Shown here piece after piece: positions 18,636 through 29,462 of a stretch of 64,000 bases of DNA. Each line of letters opens with the position of its first letter. Positions within the stretch are counted from its first letter, which is position 1. The position numbers and the translations under genes are program-made. The DNA comes from Urophycis tenuis (taxonomy: Eukaryota; Chordata; Actinopteri; Gadiformes; Phycidae), in the NCBI GenBank assembly GCA_036785325.1, contig JAXIVH010000045.1, positions 1,917,969 through 1,981,968 of the forward strand, written 5' to 3'. The notes beneath the pieces were generated by a model. The model saw nothing but the letters and a program-made list of their open reading frames with translations, made no database searches and was not told the DNA's origin.

Positions 18636-19222
18636 GGGCCATCCTTATCCTTAAATCATCCTTAAATATTGTGGTTTGCAGTAACCCGACCCACCCTGTC
18701 AATTTAGGACCGACCCAAATATTTATTTTTCCCTTTTAGTCCGACCGACTTGCCGGTTGTATACTTGCGTTAAGACCGATCGTTGTTTTTTTTAACTCTT
18801 CAAATAACTAATGCAACTACAATAAAACCCTATTAATTATATTTTAGAAGGTATCGCGAATATAAATAGCCTACATACACACGTAGGCTACGTTCTTTCT
18901 TTTATATTCGCTTCATTTCATCAATGGTTCGCGCTTGTCTGTTATGATGGCTGCGGCTGCAGTAGGTCCTAAAGAAAATGTTCGCAGTCACCGTTCAAAG
19001 TTATAGAAGGCTAAATTATTACTTTGGGTTCATGCACGGTAGCAATAGGTCCTACATGAAAAAATGCATTGAAATATCTCGACACCGCTATAAAGTGACG
19101 TGTCGACTGACGTCAAGGAGACCACTAAACTTTAACGGGATGGAGACGCGGTCAGTGACGTCACGATATGCAAATTTGTTTAAATTCATATCGACGTATT
19201 CACCATGACCAAAATTTTACTC
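18636..19222 (-). mobile_element. Partial copy of the GGCCATCCTTAA element family
   Basis: It starts GGGCCATCCTTA and contains, in reverse orientation, the blocks of 8553-9884 (AGCCTACATACACACGTAGG, GAAATATCTCGACAC, GGTCAGTGACGTCACGA, ATTCACCATGACC). It lacks the inner MITE found in the other copy. The far terminus is not visible, so it is truncated. Confidence 0.7.
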
Positions 19223-19674
19223 TTTTCTTATTTATTATCGCAAGTCATATCGTCATCGCAATATTGAACAGTGTGATCGCACATTTTCACAATGATCTGG
19301 TCTCAGCAGATACCTTGACTCTGTTGGTTGTTATGTCATATTTGGAAGCTCAATCTGTAACTTTTTTTCATACAAAATCTCACCAGAAGTAACCATTTAA
19401 AGGGTTATTTTTCAACATTTTCTTCCGGGGGGGCATGCCCCCGGACCCCCCTAGTGTTGCTAGTTTACCAACACAGCACCACTGCTACAAAAAAATCTAG
19501 GGAAAACACTGAGTATACTGTACTATAGACATACTATATACCTCCAGAAATCCTACTGTCAAAACGCTCAGAATTGCGTACTTAAACATATTTAAATCGC
19601 AAAAAAAATTCTTGGGGAGCCCCATTACGCTGTCACCTTTTTTTCTCTGACCAGTTTGCAGGTCTGGAGCTCGG

Positions 19675-19771
19675 TGAGGCCATGGAGAATGACTTCTGAA
19701 CGGCTTCGAAGAGGTTCTGGACCACCATCCGGCGTCTCAGGAGGGGGAAGCAGTGCATCGTCAACACTCAT
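19675..19771 (+). mobile_element. Rex3 copy A, middle part
   Basis: This continues copy A after the hAT-like insertion (GCCATGGAGAATGACTTCTG, then CACCATCCGGCGTCTCAGG). It ends at GTCAACACTCAT, where the TACGTTTACA element is inserted. An in-frame TGA follows AATGACTTC, so this copy is dead. Confidence 0.85.
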
Positions 19772-20100
19772 TACGTTTACATGCAGCAAGAAATTCGAAT
19801 TTCTGATCGGATCAGATAATGACATGCGTAAGATCGGATCACTTGTCCGAGTATACATGCCGTTCAGAGAATCGGATTAACAGCCGGAGCATGGGCTGAC
19901 TCTGGATGCTATGTGGCGCTGCGCATGTGCAGAATGGCACTGCGTGTGCGCAGAAAGCAAAATCCGATTCAGATCCGATTGCTGAGTATACATGCCGTTA
20001 AAAGTCCGACTATGATCGAATTATCCAGGTGTAGTTATCCGATTTTAGATGTCCGAAATATGTCCGAAGTAGGTCCGAAGTAGGTCGGATTAAGGTGTTT

Positions 20101-22121
20101 ACATGCACTTAACCCCTCCATGAGCTGCCACCTTAACATGGTGGAGGGGTTTGCGTGTCCCAATGACCCTGGGGGCTATATTGTCGGGGGCTTCATGCCC
20201 CTGGTAGGGTCACCCAAGGCAAACAGGTCCTAGGCGAGGGTCCAGACGAAGAGTGGCTCAAAAAACCCCAATGAAGAAAGAAAACTTTGGTACGGAGTTT
20301 CCCTTGCCCGGACGTGGGTCACCGGGGCCCCCCCCCTGGAGCTAGGCCTGGGGGAAGGGCCCGTTGGCGAGCGCCTGGTGGCCGGGTCTACGCCCGCGGG
20401 GCCCGGTCGGGCACAGCCCGAAGGAACGACGCGGGACCCTCTTCCCATGGGTTCACCACCCGTGGGAGGGGCCAAAGGGGTCGGGTGCGATGTGAGCTGG
20501 GCGGCAGCAGGAGGCGGGGACCTGGGCGGTCCGACCCTCAGCTGCAGAAGCTAGCTCTGGGGACGTGGAACGTCACCTCTCTGGCGGGGAAGGAGCCGGA
20601 GCTGGTGTGCGAGGCTGAGAGGTACAGGCTAGATATAGTAGGGCTCACCTCGACACACAGTTTGGGCTCTGGAACCAGCGTCCTTCAGAGGGGTTGGACT
20701 CTTCCACTCTGGAGTTGCCCCTGGGGAGAGGCGCCGAGCGGGGGTGGGAATGCTTATCTCCCCCGGCTTGGTGCCTGTACGTTGGGGTTCACCCCGGTAG
20801 ACAAGAGGGTAGCCTCCCTCCGCCTTCGGGTGGGGGGACGGGTCCTGACTGTCGTTTGTGCTTATGCACCGAACGGCAGTTCAGAGTACCCACCCTTTCT
20901 TGAGTCCTTAGGGGGGGTGTTGGAAAGCGCTCCTTCTGGGGACTCCCTTGTTCTGCTGGGGGACTTCAACGCCCATGTGGGCAATGACAGTGAGACCTGG
21001 AGGGGCGTGATTGGGAGGAACGGCCCCCCTGATCTGAACCCGAATGGTGTTTTGTTGTTGGACTTCTGTGCTCGTCATGGATTGTTCATAACGAACACCA
21101 TGTTCAAGCATAAGGGTGTCCACATGTGCACTTGGCACCAGGACACCCTAGGCCGCAGTTCGATGATCGACTTTGTAGTTGTATCATCGGACTTGCGGCC
21201 GCATGTCTTGGACACTCGGGTGAAGAGAGGGGCGGAGCTGTCAACTGATCACCACCTGGTGGCGAGTTGGCTCCGATGGCGGGGGAAGATGCCGGTCAGA
21301 CCTGGCAGACCCAAACGTACTGTGAGGGTCTGCTGGGAACGTCTGGCTGAATCTCCTGTCAGAACGAGCTTCAACTCCCACCTCCGGGAGAGCTTCAACC
21401 ATGTCCCGGGGGAGGCGGGGGACATAGAGTCCGAGTGGGCCATGTTCCGCGCCTCCATTGTTAAGGCGGCCGACTGGAACTGTGGCCGCAAGGTGGTCGG
21501 TGCCTGTCGTGGCGGCAATTCCCGAACCTGCTGGTGGACACCGGCGGTGAGGGATGCCATCAAACTGAAGAAGGAGTCCTATAGGACCTTTTTGGCCTGT
21601 GGGACTCCGGAGGCAGTAGGCAGGTACCGGCAGGTCAAGCGGAGCGCAGCTGTGGCGGTTGCTGAGGCAAAAACCCGGACATGGGAGGAGTTCGGTGAGG
21701 CCATGGAGAATGACTTCTGAACGGCTTCGAAGAGGTTCTGGACCACCATCCGGCGTCTCAGGAGGGGGAAGCAGTGCATCGTCAACACTCATTACATTTA
21801 CATGCAGCAAGAAATTCGAATTTCTGATCGGATCAGATAATGACATGCGTAAGATCGGATCACTTGTCCGAGTATACATGCCGTTCAGAGAATCGGATTA
21901 ACAGCCGGAGCATGGGCTGACTCTGGACGCTATGTGGCGCTGCGCATGTGCAGAATGGCACTGCGTGTGCGCAGAAAGCAAAATCCGATTCAGATCCGAT
22001 TGCTGAGTATACATGCCGTTAAAAGTCCGACTATGATCGAATTATCCAGGTGTAGTTATCCGATTTTAGATGTCCGAAATATGTCCGAAGTAGGTCCGAA
22101 GTAGGTCGGATTAAGGTGTTT
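20101..22121 (+). repeat. 2021-bp tandem duplication unit (chimeric Rex3 B plus element left half)
   Basis: Bases 19675-21438 recur at 21696-23459, a constant offset of 2021 bases, with about seven visible differences (near 0.4 percent). The unit begins with Rex3 C sequence, switches to Rex3 A sequence inside a 33-bp tract common to both (21406-21438), then runs through A's tail and the left half of the TIR element. This is the expected product of unequal exchange between nested copies A and C. A collapsed or mis-joined assembly could mimic it. Confidence 0.85.
20113..21695 (+). mobile_element. Rex3 copy B (chimeric, 5' end to endonuclease and beyond)
   Basis: It starts CCCCTCCATGAGCTGCC, the Rex3 5' end, directly after ACATGCACTTAA. 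A frame at 20287-21720 (477 codons) covers the endonuclease: LALGTWNVTSLAGKEPELV, VLLGDFNAHVGNDSETWRG, MIDFVVVSSDLRPHVLDTR, STDHHLVASW. It then reads into A-derived sequence (KVVGACRGGNSRTCWWTPAV) and stops at TGA 21718-21720. The reverse transcriptase is missing. The N-terminal 80 codons are GC-rich and probably untranslated leader. Confidence 0.9.
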
Positions 22122-22307
22122 ACATGCACTTAACCCCTCCATGAGCTGCCACCTTAACGTGGTGGAGGGGTTTGCGTGTCCCAATGACCCTGGGGGCTAT
22201 ATTGTCGGGGGCTTCATTCCCCTGGTAGGGTCACCCAAGGCAAACAGGTCCTAGGCGAGGGTCCAGACGAAGAGTGGCTCAAAAAACCCCAATGAAGAAA
22301 GAAAACT

Positions 22308-23534
22308 TTGGTACGGAGTTTCCCTTGCCCGGACGTGGGTCACCGGGGCCCCCCCCCTGGAGCTAGGCCTGGGGGAAGGGCCCGTTGGCGAGCGCCTGGT
22401 GGCCGGGTCTACGCCCGCGGGGCCCGGTCGGGCACAGCCCGAAGGAACGACACGGGACCCTCTTCCCATGGGTTCACCACCCGTGGGAGGGGCCAAAGGG
22501 GTCGGGTGCGATGTGAGCTGGGCGGCAGCAGGAGGCGGGGACCTGGGCGGTCCGACCCTCAGCTGCAGAAGCTAGCTCTGGGGACGTGGAACGTCACCTC
22601 TCTGGCGGGGAAGGAGCCGGAGCTGGTGTGCGAGGCTGAGAGGTACAGGCTAGATATAGTAGGGCTCACCTCGACACACAGTTTGGGCTCTGGAACCAGC
22701 GTCCTTCAGAGGGGTTGGACTCTTCCACTCTGGAGTTGCCCCTGGGGAGAGGCGCCGAGCGGGGGTGGGAATGCTTATCTCCCCCGGCTGGGTGCCTGTA
22801 CGTTGGGGTTCACCCCGGTAGACAAGAGGGTAGCCTCCCTCCGCCTTCGGGTGGGGGGACGGGTCCTGACTGTCGTTTGTGCTTATGCACCGAACGGCAG
22901 TTCAGAGTACCCACCCTTTCTTGAGTCCTTAGGGGGGGTGTTGGAAAGCGCTCCTTCTGGGGACTCCCTTGTTCTGCTGGGGGACTTCAACGCCCATTTG
23001 GGCAATGACAGTGAGACCTGGAGGGGCGTGATTGGGAGGAACGGCCCCCCTGATCTGAACCCGAATGGTGTTTTGTTGTTGGACTTCTGTGCTCGTCATG
23101 GATTGTTCATAACGAACACCATGTTCAAGCATAAGGGTGTCCACATGTGCACTTGGCACCAGGACACCCTAGGCCGCAGTTCGATGATCGACTTTGTAGT
23201 TGTATCATCGGACTTGCGGCCGCATGTCTTGGACACTCGGGTGAAGAGAGGGGCGGAGCTGTCAACTGATCACCACCTGGTGGCGAGTTGGCTCCGATGG
23301 CGGGGGAAGATGCCGGTCAGACCTGGCAGACCCAAACGTACTGTGAGGGTCTGCTGGGAACGTCTGGCTGAATCTCCTGTCAGAACGAGCTTCAACTCCC
23401 ACCTCCGGGAGAGCTTCAACCATGTCCCGGGGGAGGCGGGGGACATAGAGTCCGAGTGGACCTTGTTCCGTGCCTCCATTGTTGAAGCGACCGACCGGAG
23501 CTGTGGCCGTAAGGTGGGTGGACCCCAGCGGTAA
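22308..23534 (+). pseudogene. Rex3 C endonuclease part of pol
   Basis: 408 codons with the apurinic-endonuclease fold: TWNVTSLAGKEPELV, GDFNAHLGNDSETW, the Ser-Asp-type MIDFVVVSSDLRPH and the terminal STDHHLVASWLRW. It ends prematurely at TAA 23532-23534 after KVGGPQR, because about 40 bases present in copies A and B are missing here. The enzyme would nick target DNA to prime reverse transcription. Confidence 0.9.
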
Positions 23535-23548
23535 GGGATGCCGTCAAG

Positions 23549-25410
23549 CCTTTTTGGCCCGTGGGACTCCTGAGGCAGCTGATGGGTACCGGCGGGCCAA
23601 GCGGGGCGCGGCTTCGGCGGTTGCGGAGGCAAAAACTCGGGTGTGGGAGGAGTTTGGTGAGGCCATGGAGAAGGACTTCCGAACGGCTTTGAGGAGGTTC
23701 TGGACCACCATCCGGCGTCTCAGGAGGGGGAAGCAGTGCTCTGTCAACACCGTGTATGGGAGAGACAGGGCGCTGCTGACCTCGACTCGGGACGTTGTGA
23801 ATCGGTGGGGGGAATACTTCGAAGACCTCCTCAATCCCACCAACACGCCTTCCACTGAGGAAGCAGGGTCTGGGGACTCGGGGGGGGACTCTCCTATCTC
23901 CGGGGCTGAGATCGCCGAGGTGGTTAAAAAGCTCCTCGGTGGCAAGGCCCCGGGGGTGGACGAGATCCACCCCGAGTTCCTAAAGGCCCTGGATGCTGTG
24001 GGGCTGTCTTGGTTGACACGTCTCTGCAGCATCGCGTGGACATCGGGGGCAGTGCCTCTGGATTGGCAGACCGGGGTGGTGGTTCCCCTCTTCAAAAAGG
24101 GGGACCGGAGGGTGTGCTCCAACTACAGGGGGATCACACTCCTCAGCCTCCCCGGTAAGGTCTATTCGGGGGTCCTGGAGAGGAGGGTCCGTAGGATAGT
24201 CGAACCTCGGATTCAGGAGGAGCAATGTGGTTTTCGTCCCGGCCGTGGAACTGTGGACCAGCTCTATACCCTTGGCGCGGTACTCGAGGGTGCATGGGAA
24301 TTCGCCCAACCAGTCTACATGTGCTTTGTGGACTTGGAGAAGGCGTTCGACCGTGTCCCTCGGGGAGCCCTGTGGGGGGTGCTCCGGGAGTATGGGGTAC
24401 CGGGCCCGCTGTTACGGGCCATCGGGTCCCTGTACTCCCGGTGCCAGAGCTTGGTCCGCATTGCCGGCAGTAAGTCGAGCCTGTTTCCGGTGAGGGTTGG
24501 CCTCCGCCAGGGCTGCCCTTTGTCACCGATTCTGTTCACAACTTTTATGGACAGAATTTCTAGGCGCAGCCAGGGCGTTGAGGGGTTACGATTCGGTGGC
24601 CTCAGGATTGCATCACTGCTTTTCGCAGATGATCTTGTCCTGTTGGCTTCATCGGGCCGTGACCTTCAGCTCTCACTGGAGCGGTTCGCAGCCGAATGTT
24701 AAGCGGCTGGGATGAGGATCAGCACCTCCAAATCCGAGACCATGGTTCTCGGCCGGAAAAGGGTGGAGTGCACTCTCCGGGTCGGGGAGGAGATTCTGCC
24801 TCAAGTGGAGGAGTTCAAGTATCTCGGGGTCTTGTTCACGAGTGAGGGGAGGATGGAGCGGGAGATTGACCGACGGATCGGTGCGGCGTCGGCAGTGATG
24901 CGGGCTCTGCACCGGTCCGTCATGGTGAAGAAGGAGCTGAGCCTAAAGGCGAAGCTCTCGATTTACCGGTCAATCTACGTTCCTACCCTCACCTATGGTC
25001 ACGAGCTGTGGGTAGTGACCGAAAGAACGAGATCGCGAATACAAGCGGCCGAAATGAGTTTCCTCCGCAGGGTGTCCGGGCTCTCCCTTAGAGATAGGGT
25101 GAGAAGCTCGGTCATCCGAGAGGGGCTCAGAGTAGAACCGCTGCTCCTCCGCATTGAGAGGAGCCAGTTGCGGTGGCTCGGGCATCTAGTGAGGATGCCC
25201 CCCGGACGCCTCCCTGGGGAGGTGTTCCGGGCACGTCCCTCCGGGAGGAGGCCCCAGGGAAGACCTAGGACACGCTGGAGGGACTATGTCTCTCGGCTGG
25301 CCTGGGAACGCCTCGGGATCCCCCCGGAAGAGCTGGACGAAGTGGCTGGGGAGAGGGAAGTCTGGGCTTCTCTCCTCAGGCTGCTGCCCCCGCGACCCGA
25401 CCCCGGATAA
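23549..25410 (+). pseudogene. Rex3 C reverse transcriptase part of pol
   Basis: The frame reads AFLARGTPEAADGYRRAKRG, LLGGKAPGVDEIHPEFLKAL, FKKGDRRVCSNYRGITLLSL, EEQCGFRPGRGTVDQLYTL, CFVDLEKAFDRVPRGALW (motif A Asp), GLRQGCPLSPILFTTFMD and LLFADDLVLLASSG (FADD catalytic box). It is cut by TAA at 24700-24702, then continues in the same frame at 24703 with AAGMRISTSKSETMVLGRKR and the RTE C-terminal region (TYGHELWVVTERTRSRIQAA, GRPRTRWRDYVSRLAWERLG) to a stop at 25408-25410. One stop and the upstream frameshift make it inactive. Confidence 0.92.
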
Positions 25411-25507
25411 GCGGTGGACATGGATGGATGGATGGACATGCACTTAAAAAGTCCGAACGATGTCTTATACGATTAGAAATTCGAATTTCTTGCTGCGTGT
25501 AAACGTA

Positions 25508-25643
25508 CTGTCTGTGTATGGTGGAGATGGTGCGCTGCTGACCTCGACTTGGGACGTTGTGGATCGGTGGGAGGAATAGTTCGAAGACCTCCTCAATCCC
25601 ACCGACACGCCTTCTGGTGAGGAAGCGGGGCCTGGGGACTCGG
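25508..25643 (+). mobile_element. Rex3 copy A, right remnant
   Basis: Sequence from CTGCTGACCTCGACTTGGGA to GGAAGCGGGGCCTGGGGACT matches C at about 23770-23880. It carries TAG where C reads TAC (GGAATAGTTCGAAGAC). It ends abruptly, so A has lost its reverse transcriptase and 3' tail. Confidence 0.88.
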
Positions 25644-25894
25644 GTGTTGGCTAGCGTGGTAATAAAAACTTCGTCTTACTCACTCCATAGTACACCTGAG
25701 GCAAATAAATTATAATGGCAGACTATCGATGTAAATGTCTGTGTTGATAGAATAATGTTAGAAATAAAACTAACCTCACATTGCATGAATCATCACATTT
25801 TGAGAGACTAGTTTCTGCCAGTAACCTAGGTGATATCAGTCTGCTGCAGCCGTAGCCTACTACCAGGAAGTATAACACTGCTGCTGAAACACAA
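25644..25894. other. Spacer, nothing recognised
   Basis: AT-rich sequence with no coding or repeat structure identified. Confidence 0.4.
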
Positions 25895-26575
25895 GTCCCT
25901 CAAAATGCAATGCCATGCAAGGTTGGTTTTTTTTCATCATGGTGGACCACAGCGAGGAGGAAAAAAAAACCAGGGCAAGAAGTGACAGTATCTCCCACCT
26001 CCATTAAGCCGCTTGGTCTGGCCATTGGACGGAGGGTGGTACCCAGAGGAGAGACTGATGAGGCACTGAGAAGAGAAAAAAAAACTGGGAGATGAACTGC
26101 GGTCCCCAATCTGACATCACATCCCTAGGGAATCCATGCAGGTGTAAAACATGGGATACCTTACCCTCTCCAGAAGTGTTGATTAATAACTAACAAAGTC
26201 CGCCATACACCAGGGTGGCAGGAAAGAATGGAGGTTTGGGCCCAATGGATGACCTGAGAGCGATGAGCGCCAGGAACAAACAACCACTTTGGGGGAGAGC
26301 CATCCAGATTGATCGTTGTCCATCTGACCCCTTCCTCAATACCAGACGTGACAACCGCAGTGGAAGAGGGCAGAGCCAGGGTCAAACAGAGACTATTATC
26401 TTTTTTTTTTTTTTTTTAAAGGGCCCACCTGGCTTGCCTGGTGTTGCGCCATTTTGCGGTGTGTTCAAGATGATTATGGTCAGTCCAAACCAAAAAATGA
26501 AGCTCCACTCCTTCCATCAAGTGCAGCCACTGCTCCAGGGCTACCTTCATGGCCACTACAGTCCGCCTCACAGAG
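25895..26575 (-). pseudogene. Gypsy (chromovirus-type) pol relic: RNase H to integrase N terminus
   Basis: On the - strand, 26420-26575 reads an RNase H segment (AMKVALEQWLHLMEG, then ELHFLVWTDHNHLEH, where the TDH Asp is catalytic). 26161-26385 reads the integrase zinc-finger region (PPKWLFVPGAHRSQVIHW, then SCHPGVWRTLLVINQHFW). The layout and wording match fish gypsy chromoviruses. Poly-A/T tracts at 26400-26417 and several frameshifts show decay. No LTRs were found. Confidence 0.65.
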
Positions 26576-26593
26576 GCAGCACTTACCTTTGCA

Positions 26594-26814
26594 GGATCTT
26601 TTTGTATGTTATTCTGCGAGCCACTAACCCAAGAAAAGCAATGGTGGACGTGGAATTGAGGAGGAAGTACAGGGTTGAGGAGGAAGTGCAGAACTTGGAG
26701 GATGTGCTAGAGATGAGTATTGTTTTTGATGGAGAAAATGAGGGTATCATCCAGAAAATCTCGATGAACATTGTTTACCAAAGCCTGAGAGACAGCTCAA
26801 GCATCAAACAGTGA
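26594..26814 (+). other. Unidentified open segment (KAMVDVELRRKYRVEEEVQN...)
   Basis: About 70 codons lack stops and read like a soluble helical protein: RKAMVDVELRRKYRVEEEVQ, NLEDVLEMSIVFDGENEGII, QKISMNIVYQSLRDSSSIKQ. A cryptic acceptor (CTGCGAG) and a donor-like GTGAGT (26811-26816) flank it. The family was not recognised. It could be an exon of an unknown gene or another piece of a retroelement. Confidence 0.3.
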
Positions 26815-26819
26815 GTCCA

Positions 26820-27489
26820 TTCATTAATACACAGGACAAGGTGTTACTATCCCTTGTGCCATCAGCCAAGGTAAACACATGTAGAAGGCCAGCTCAGATA
26901 AGACCAAACACCAAACAAGCGATATAACTGTATCGACTCAAACGAATAAAGAGTCTCTGACGCGCTTCCTAAAATAATTCACTGCTATTCGAAAATAAGT
27001 TTAAACTTTTTGTATAAACAAATATAATCAAATGCACAAACTCAAATTCCAAGTCTTCATAGTGATTAAAATATAGCGGTGAACCCAGCTCACCCTCTCT
27101 CTCTCAATGAGAAATGAACAGGTGCCTAAATGAACTAATAACCCCGCCCATATCCAAGTGACACGCTATCCCGTACTCAATATGACCACATAATAAAATT
27201 TCATAACCAAAAAAGCACCTACCAATTCAGTCATGGCTCCTACACATCAGCCCCTAATTATTAGGTTATTATACATATTAATTACCCATATTCATATTAA
27301 AAGGAGACACAAACCACAAAATCTTAACATTCAGAGTCCATAGTTAATATTTAGTCTTCCTTCTTCCAAAGTCACAAGTCAATAAAGCCAAAATTCAGCG
27401 GCAGTCATTTCAGCCATCATTCAGTCAAAATCAAAGTCATGTTGGAGGTCACTGAGTCACAGTGTGTAGTAGCCGTTGCTCATCCAGCT
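26820..27489. other. AT-rich stretch, possible BEL 3' end
   Basis: No coding. It lies just downstream of the last BEL integrase block (for the - strand), so it may hold the 3' untranslated part and LTR of that element. No matching LTR was recognised at 56306-57357. Confidence 0.35.
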
Positions 27490-27786
27490 TCGGCTTTCTG
27501 TAGTAGGCAGATCTTTGTTATTGGGCGGTCAAGGCAAACCTGACGCACAAATCCTCTTCCGTCTGGAAAAGTTTGTAGTACTTTTTCCATGACCTAGGAA
27601 TTTCGAGGTGCTGTGTTGTCCACAATGAGCAAAATATCTCCTGCAATAATGTTCCGCTTCACTCCAGACCATCTCTGACGCTCCTGCAGTTGAGGTAAGT
27701 ATTCTTTAACCCACCTTTTCCAGAATAAGTCTGACATATTGCACCTGCTACCTGACAGTTTCCTGGTGGTTAGGATGGTACCGATT

Positions 27787-28347
27787 TCAACAGCAGCAGG
27801 TGGTAAGGCGTTGGTGCTTCCAGATCATTAGGACCTGTAGATGCCTTGGTTGATGATGGATTCCAATGCACAAAGTATACAATTCCAATTCACAAAGGAT
27901 GTTTAGCACTTTCCGCACAGATCTGATTAACCTCTCCCAAGATCCTCCATGATGCGAGCCAGCTGGGGGGTTAAAACGCCATTTGATTCCCTTCTGAAGA
28001 AGTACATTGTTAATCTGTGACTGATTCCACTGCTCAATGGCAACTCTCAATTCACGCTCTGCTCCCACAAATTTGGATCCTTTATCAGAGCGTAGTTCCA
28101 GGACTTGACTCCGTCTTGCTATGAAGCATCTCAGGGCATTTATAAAAGAGTCAGTGTCCAGTGAAGGTGCCACTTCAATGTGAATTGCACATATGGCCAG
28201 GCAGGTAAAGATTACACCATACCTCTTCACTAAACTTCTTCTGCGCTTCACTTCAAACGGTCCAAAATAATCTACTAAACGGGGGTTCATCTGGAGTAAC
28301 TCTGTCAACAGGTAAGTCTGCCATCTGCTGGGACACTGGCTGAGCAT
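27787..28347 (-). pseudogene. BEL/Pao integrase core
   Basis: The frame contains the Pao integrase signature: VDYFGPFEVKRRRSLVKRYG with the first catalytic Asp, CLAICAIHIEVAPSLDTDSF, ELRSDKGSKFVGAERELR with the second Asp, and INNVLLQKGIKWRFNPPAGS followed by HHGGSWERLIRSV with the catalytic Glu. It inserts retroelement DNA into chromosomes. Downstream coding to about 27530 is frameshifted. Confidence 0.88.
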
Positions 28348-28605
28348 TTAGTCTTCAACAGATGAAACACTTTGACAGAACTCTCCTTATGGCTGTGCTA
28401 GCACCAGTCATCCAATACCTTTCAGTTTGGATAACATGTGGTTATGACCACCATGCCCTACTTCATGATGAATGTGTTCAGTAGAATGTCTGAGATAGGG
28501 AAATCGTTTGCCAGTATTATGGGATGTTTACCCTCTGCAGGCATGGATGACCTGCTCAGTCGACCACCAACTCTCAGAACACCATCTTTAACTAGTGGGC
28601 AGAGT

Positions 28606-28938
28606 TTATAAAAGTTGGCTGCAACCTTTCACAGTTTTTGCACTTTGCAGCCTGGGTAGTTCCTCAGGAAACCTCTTCCTTTGGCAGAACATGATGATTT
28701 CCAACTCAGCCTTTTCAAGCTCCTCCACTGACAGACAACTTGAAACTGCCTGTCCTTTGAAAGTGTCCATGTCCTTCTCCAATGAACGTTTTTGCTGTAA
28801 ATCCAGACTAGACTGTGTTAGATCCATCTTTAACTTTCTCCTCTTCTGGCAGCGAGCCAAGAGCAATTTCTTAAATCTCAAGATCCAAGCAACAGATGTC
28901 CTAAACCAGTCCAAGATGAGAAATATTTTATCATTCAA
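28606..28938 (-). pseudogene. BEL/Pao RNase H-integrase linker region
   Basis: A frame of 110 codons rich in basic and hydrophobic residues (FKKLLLARCQKRRKLKMDLT). Its position matches the spacer before the integrase zinc region. Assignment is by context only. Confidence 0.55.
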
Positions 28939-29081
28939 GTCACAATGCCCACCTCCTCTGCAATTTGTGCAGTATTCACTGCCACAGCTTTTTTGACCTC
29001 CGGGTCATCTGCTGGAAGTTGATGAGCATCCTCAGGATAAACAGGCCACATGCCATCAGGTTGAATGAGAAACTAAGGACC

Positions 29082-29462
29082 CTACACCCATGTCACATTT
29101 TTGAGAAAGGCATCAACTTTCAAACCTCTGGAGGCCACATCGGCTGGATTGCATGCAGTGTCTACATACCTCCAATTAGAAAACTGTGAAACCTTGAGAA
29201 TTTCTGAGACTCTGTTGGCAACAAAGACTTTGAACTTGGAGGTCTGATTCCTGATGTATTTCAGTACAGATGTACTGTCTGTCCAAAACACAGAATCCTG
29301 AAGATCCATGTGCAACTCTCTTCTCCAGAAGACATCAATGCGACTTGCCATGGTGGCAGCGATGAGCTCCAATCGAGGAATTGTAACAGACTTGAGTGGA
29401 GCCACTCTAGCCTTCCCTATGACAAATGTGCTGTGTACTTGTAAGAGTGCATTGTGTGACAG
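29082..29462 (-). pseudogene. BEL/Pao RNase H, downstream half
   Basis: The frame reads KSVTIPRLELIAATMASRID, SVFWTDSTSVLKYIRNQTSK (catalytic TDS) and FVANRVSEILKVSQFSNWRY, then TACNPADVASRGLKVD. This is the Pao RNase H. Upstream coding continues at 46805 on the other side of a hAT insertion. Confidence 0.88.

Larger units (their letters stand above)
18245..19666 (+). mobile_element. hAT-like non-autonomous element in Rex3 copy A
   Basis: The termini CATACCTGCAAACTTGTC and the complement of GACCAGTTTGCAGGTCTG match at 16 of 18 positions. The element is flanked by an exact 8-bp target duplication, GAGCTCGG (18237-18244 and 19667-19674), as hAT elements make. No transposase is seen. It carries a T13/G-rich tract and a partial copy of the family at 8553-9884. 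The equivalent site in copy B (21688-21695, GAGTTCGG) is empty. Confidence 0.8.
22134..25435 (+). mobile_element. Rex3 copy C, near full-length RTE-clade LINE (3.3 kb)
   Basis: It runs from CCCCTCCATGAGCTGCC to a (GATG)n tail. It is flanked by the 12-bp duplication ACATGCACTTAA (20101-20112 and 22122-22133 on the left, 25436-25447 on the right). TGGCAGACCGGGGTGGTGGT at 24064 and CAGGGCTGCCCTTTGTCACC at 24509 are the landmark sites used to amplify Rex3 reverse transcriptase in fish. Coding spans the endonuclease (22308-23534) and reverse transcriptase (23470-25410). Two small deletions near 23515-23550 shift the frame, and one TAA at 24700-24702 replaces a sense codon. Confidence 0.95.
19772..25507 (+). 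mobile_element. TIR element inserted in Rex3 A, split by Rex3 C (and by the duplication)
   Basis: The left end (19772-19804) and right end (25475-25507) are 33-bp inverted repeats starting TACGTTTACA and including GCAGCAAGAAATTCG; they differ at one base. The left body runs to 20112 and repeats at 21793-22133 because of the tandem duplication; the right body is 25448-25507. Without the Rex3 insert the element would be about 400 bp. It has many CCGA/TCGGA words and no coding. TA is present at both ends and could be the target duplication. Confidence 0.8.

Noticed and set aside
20230..20475. - strand frames repeated at 22251-22496 as conserved proteins
   Set aside because: They are reverse shadows of the GC-rich Rex3 leader, duplicated along with it.
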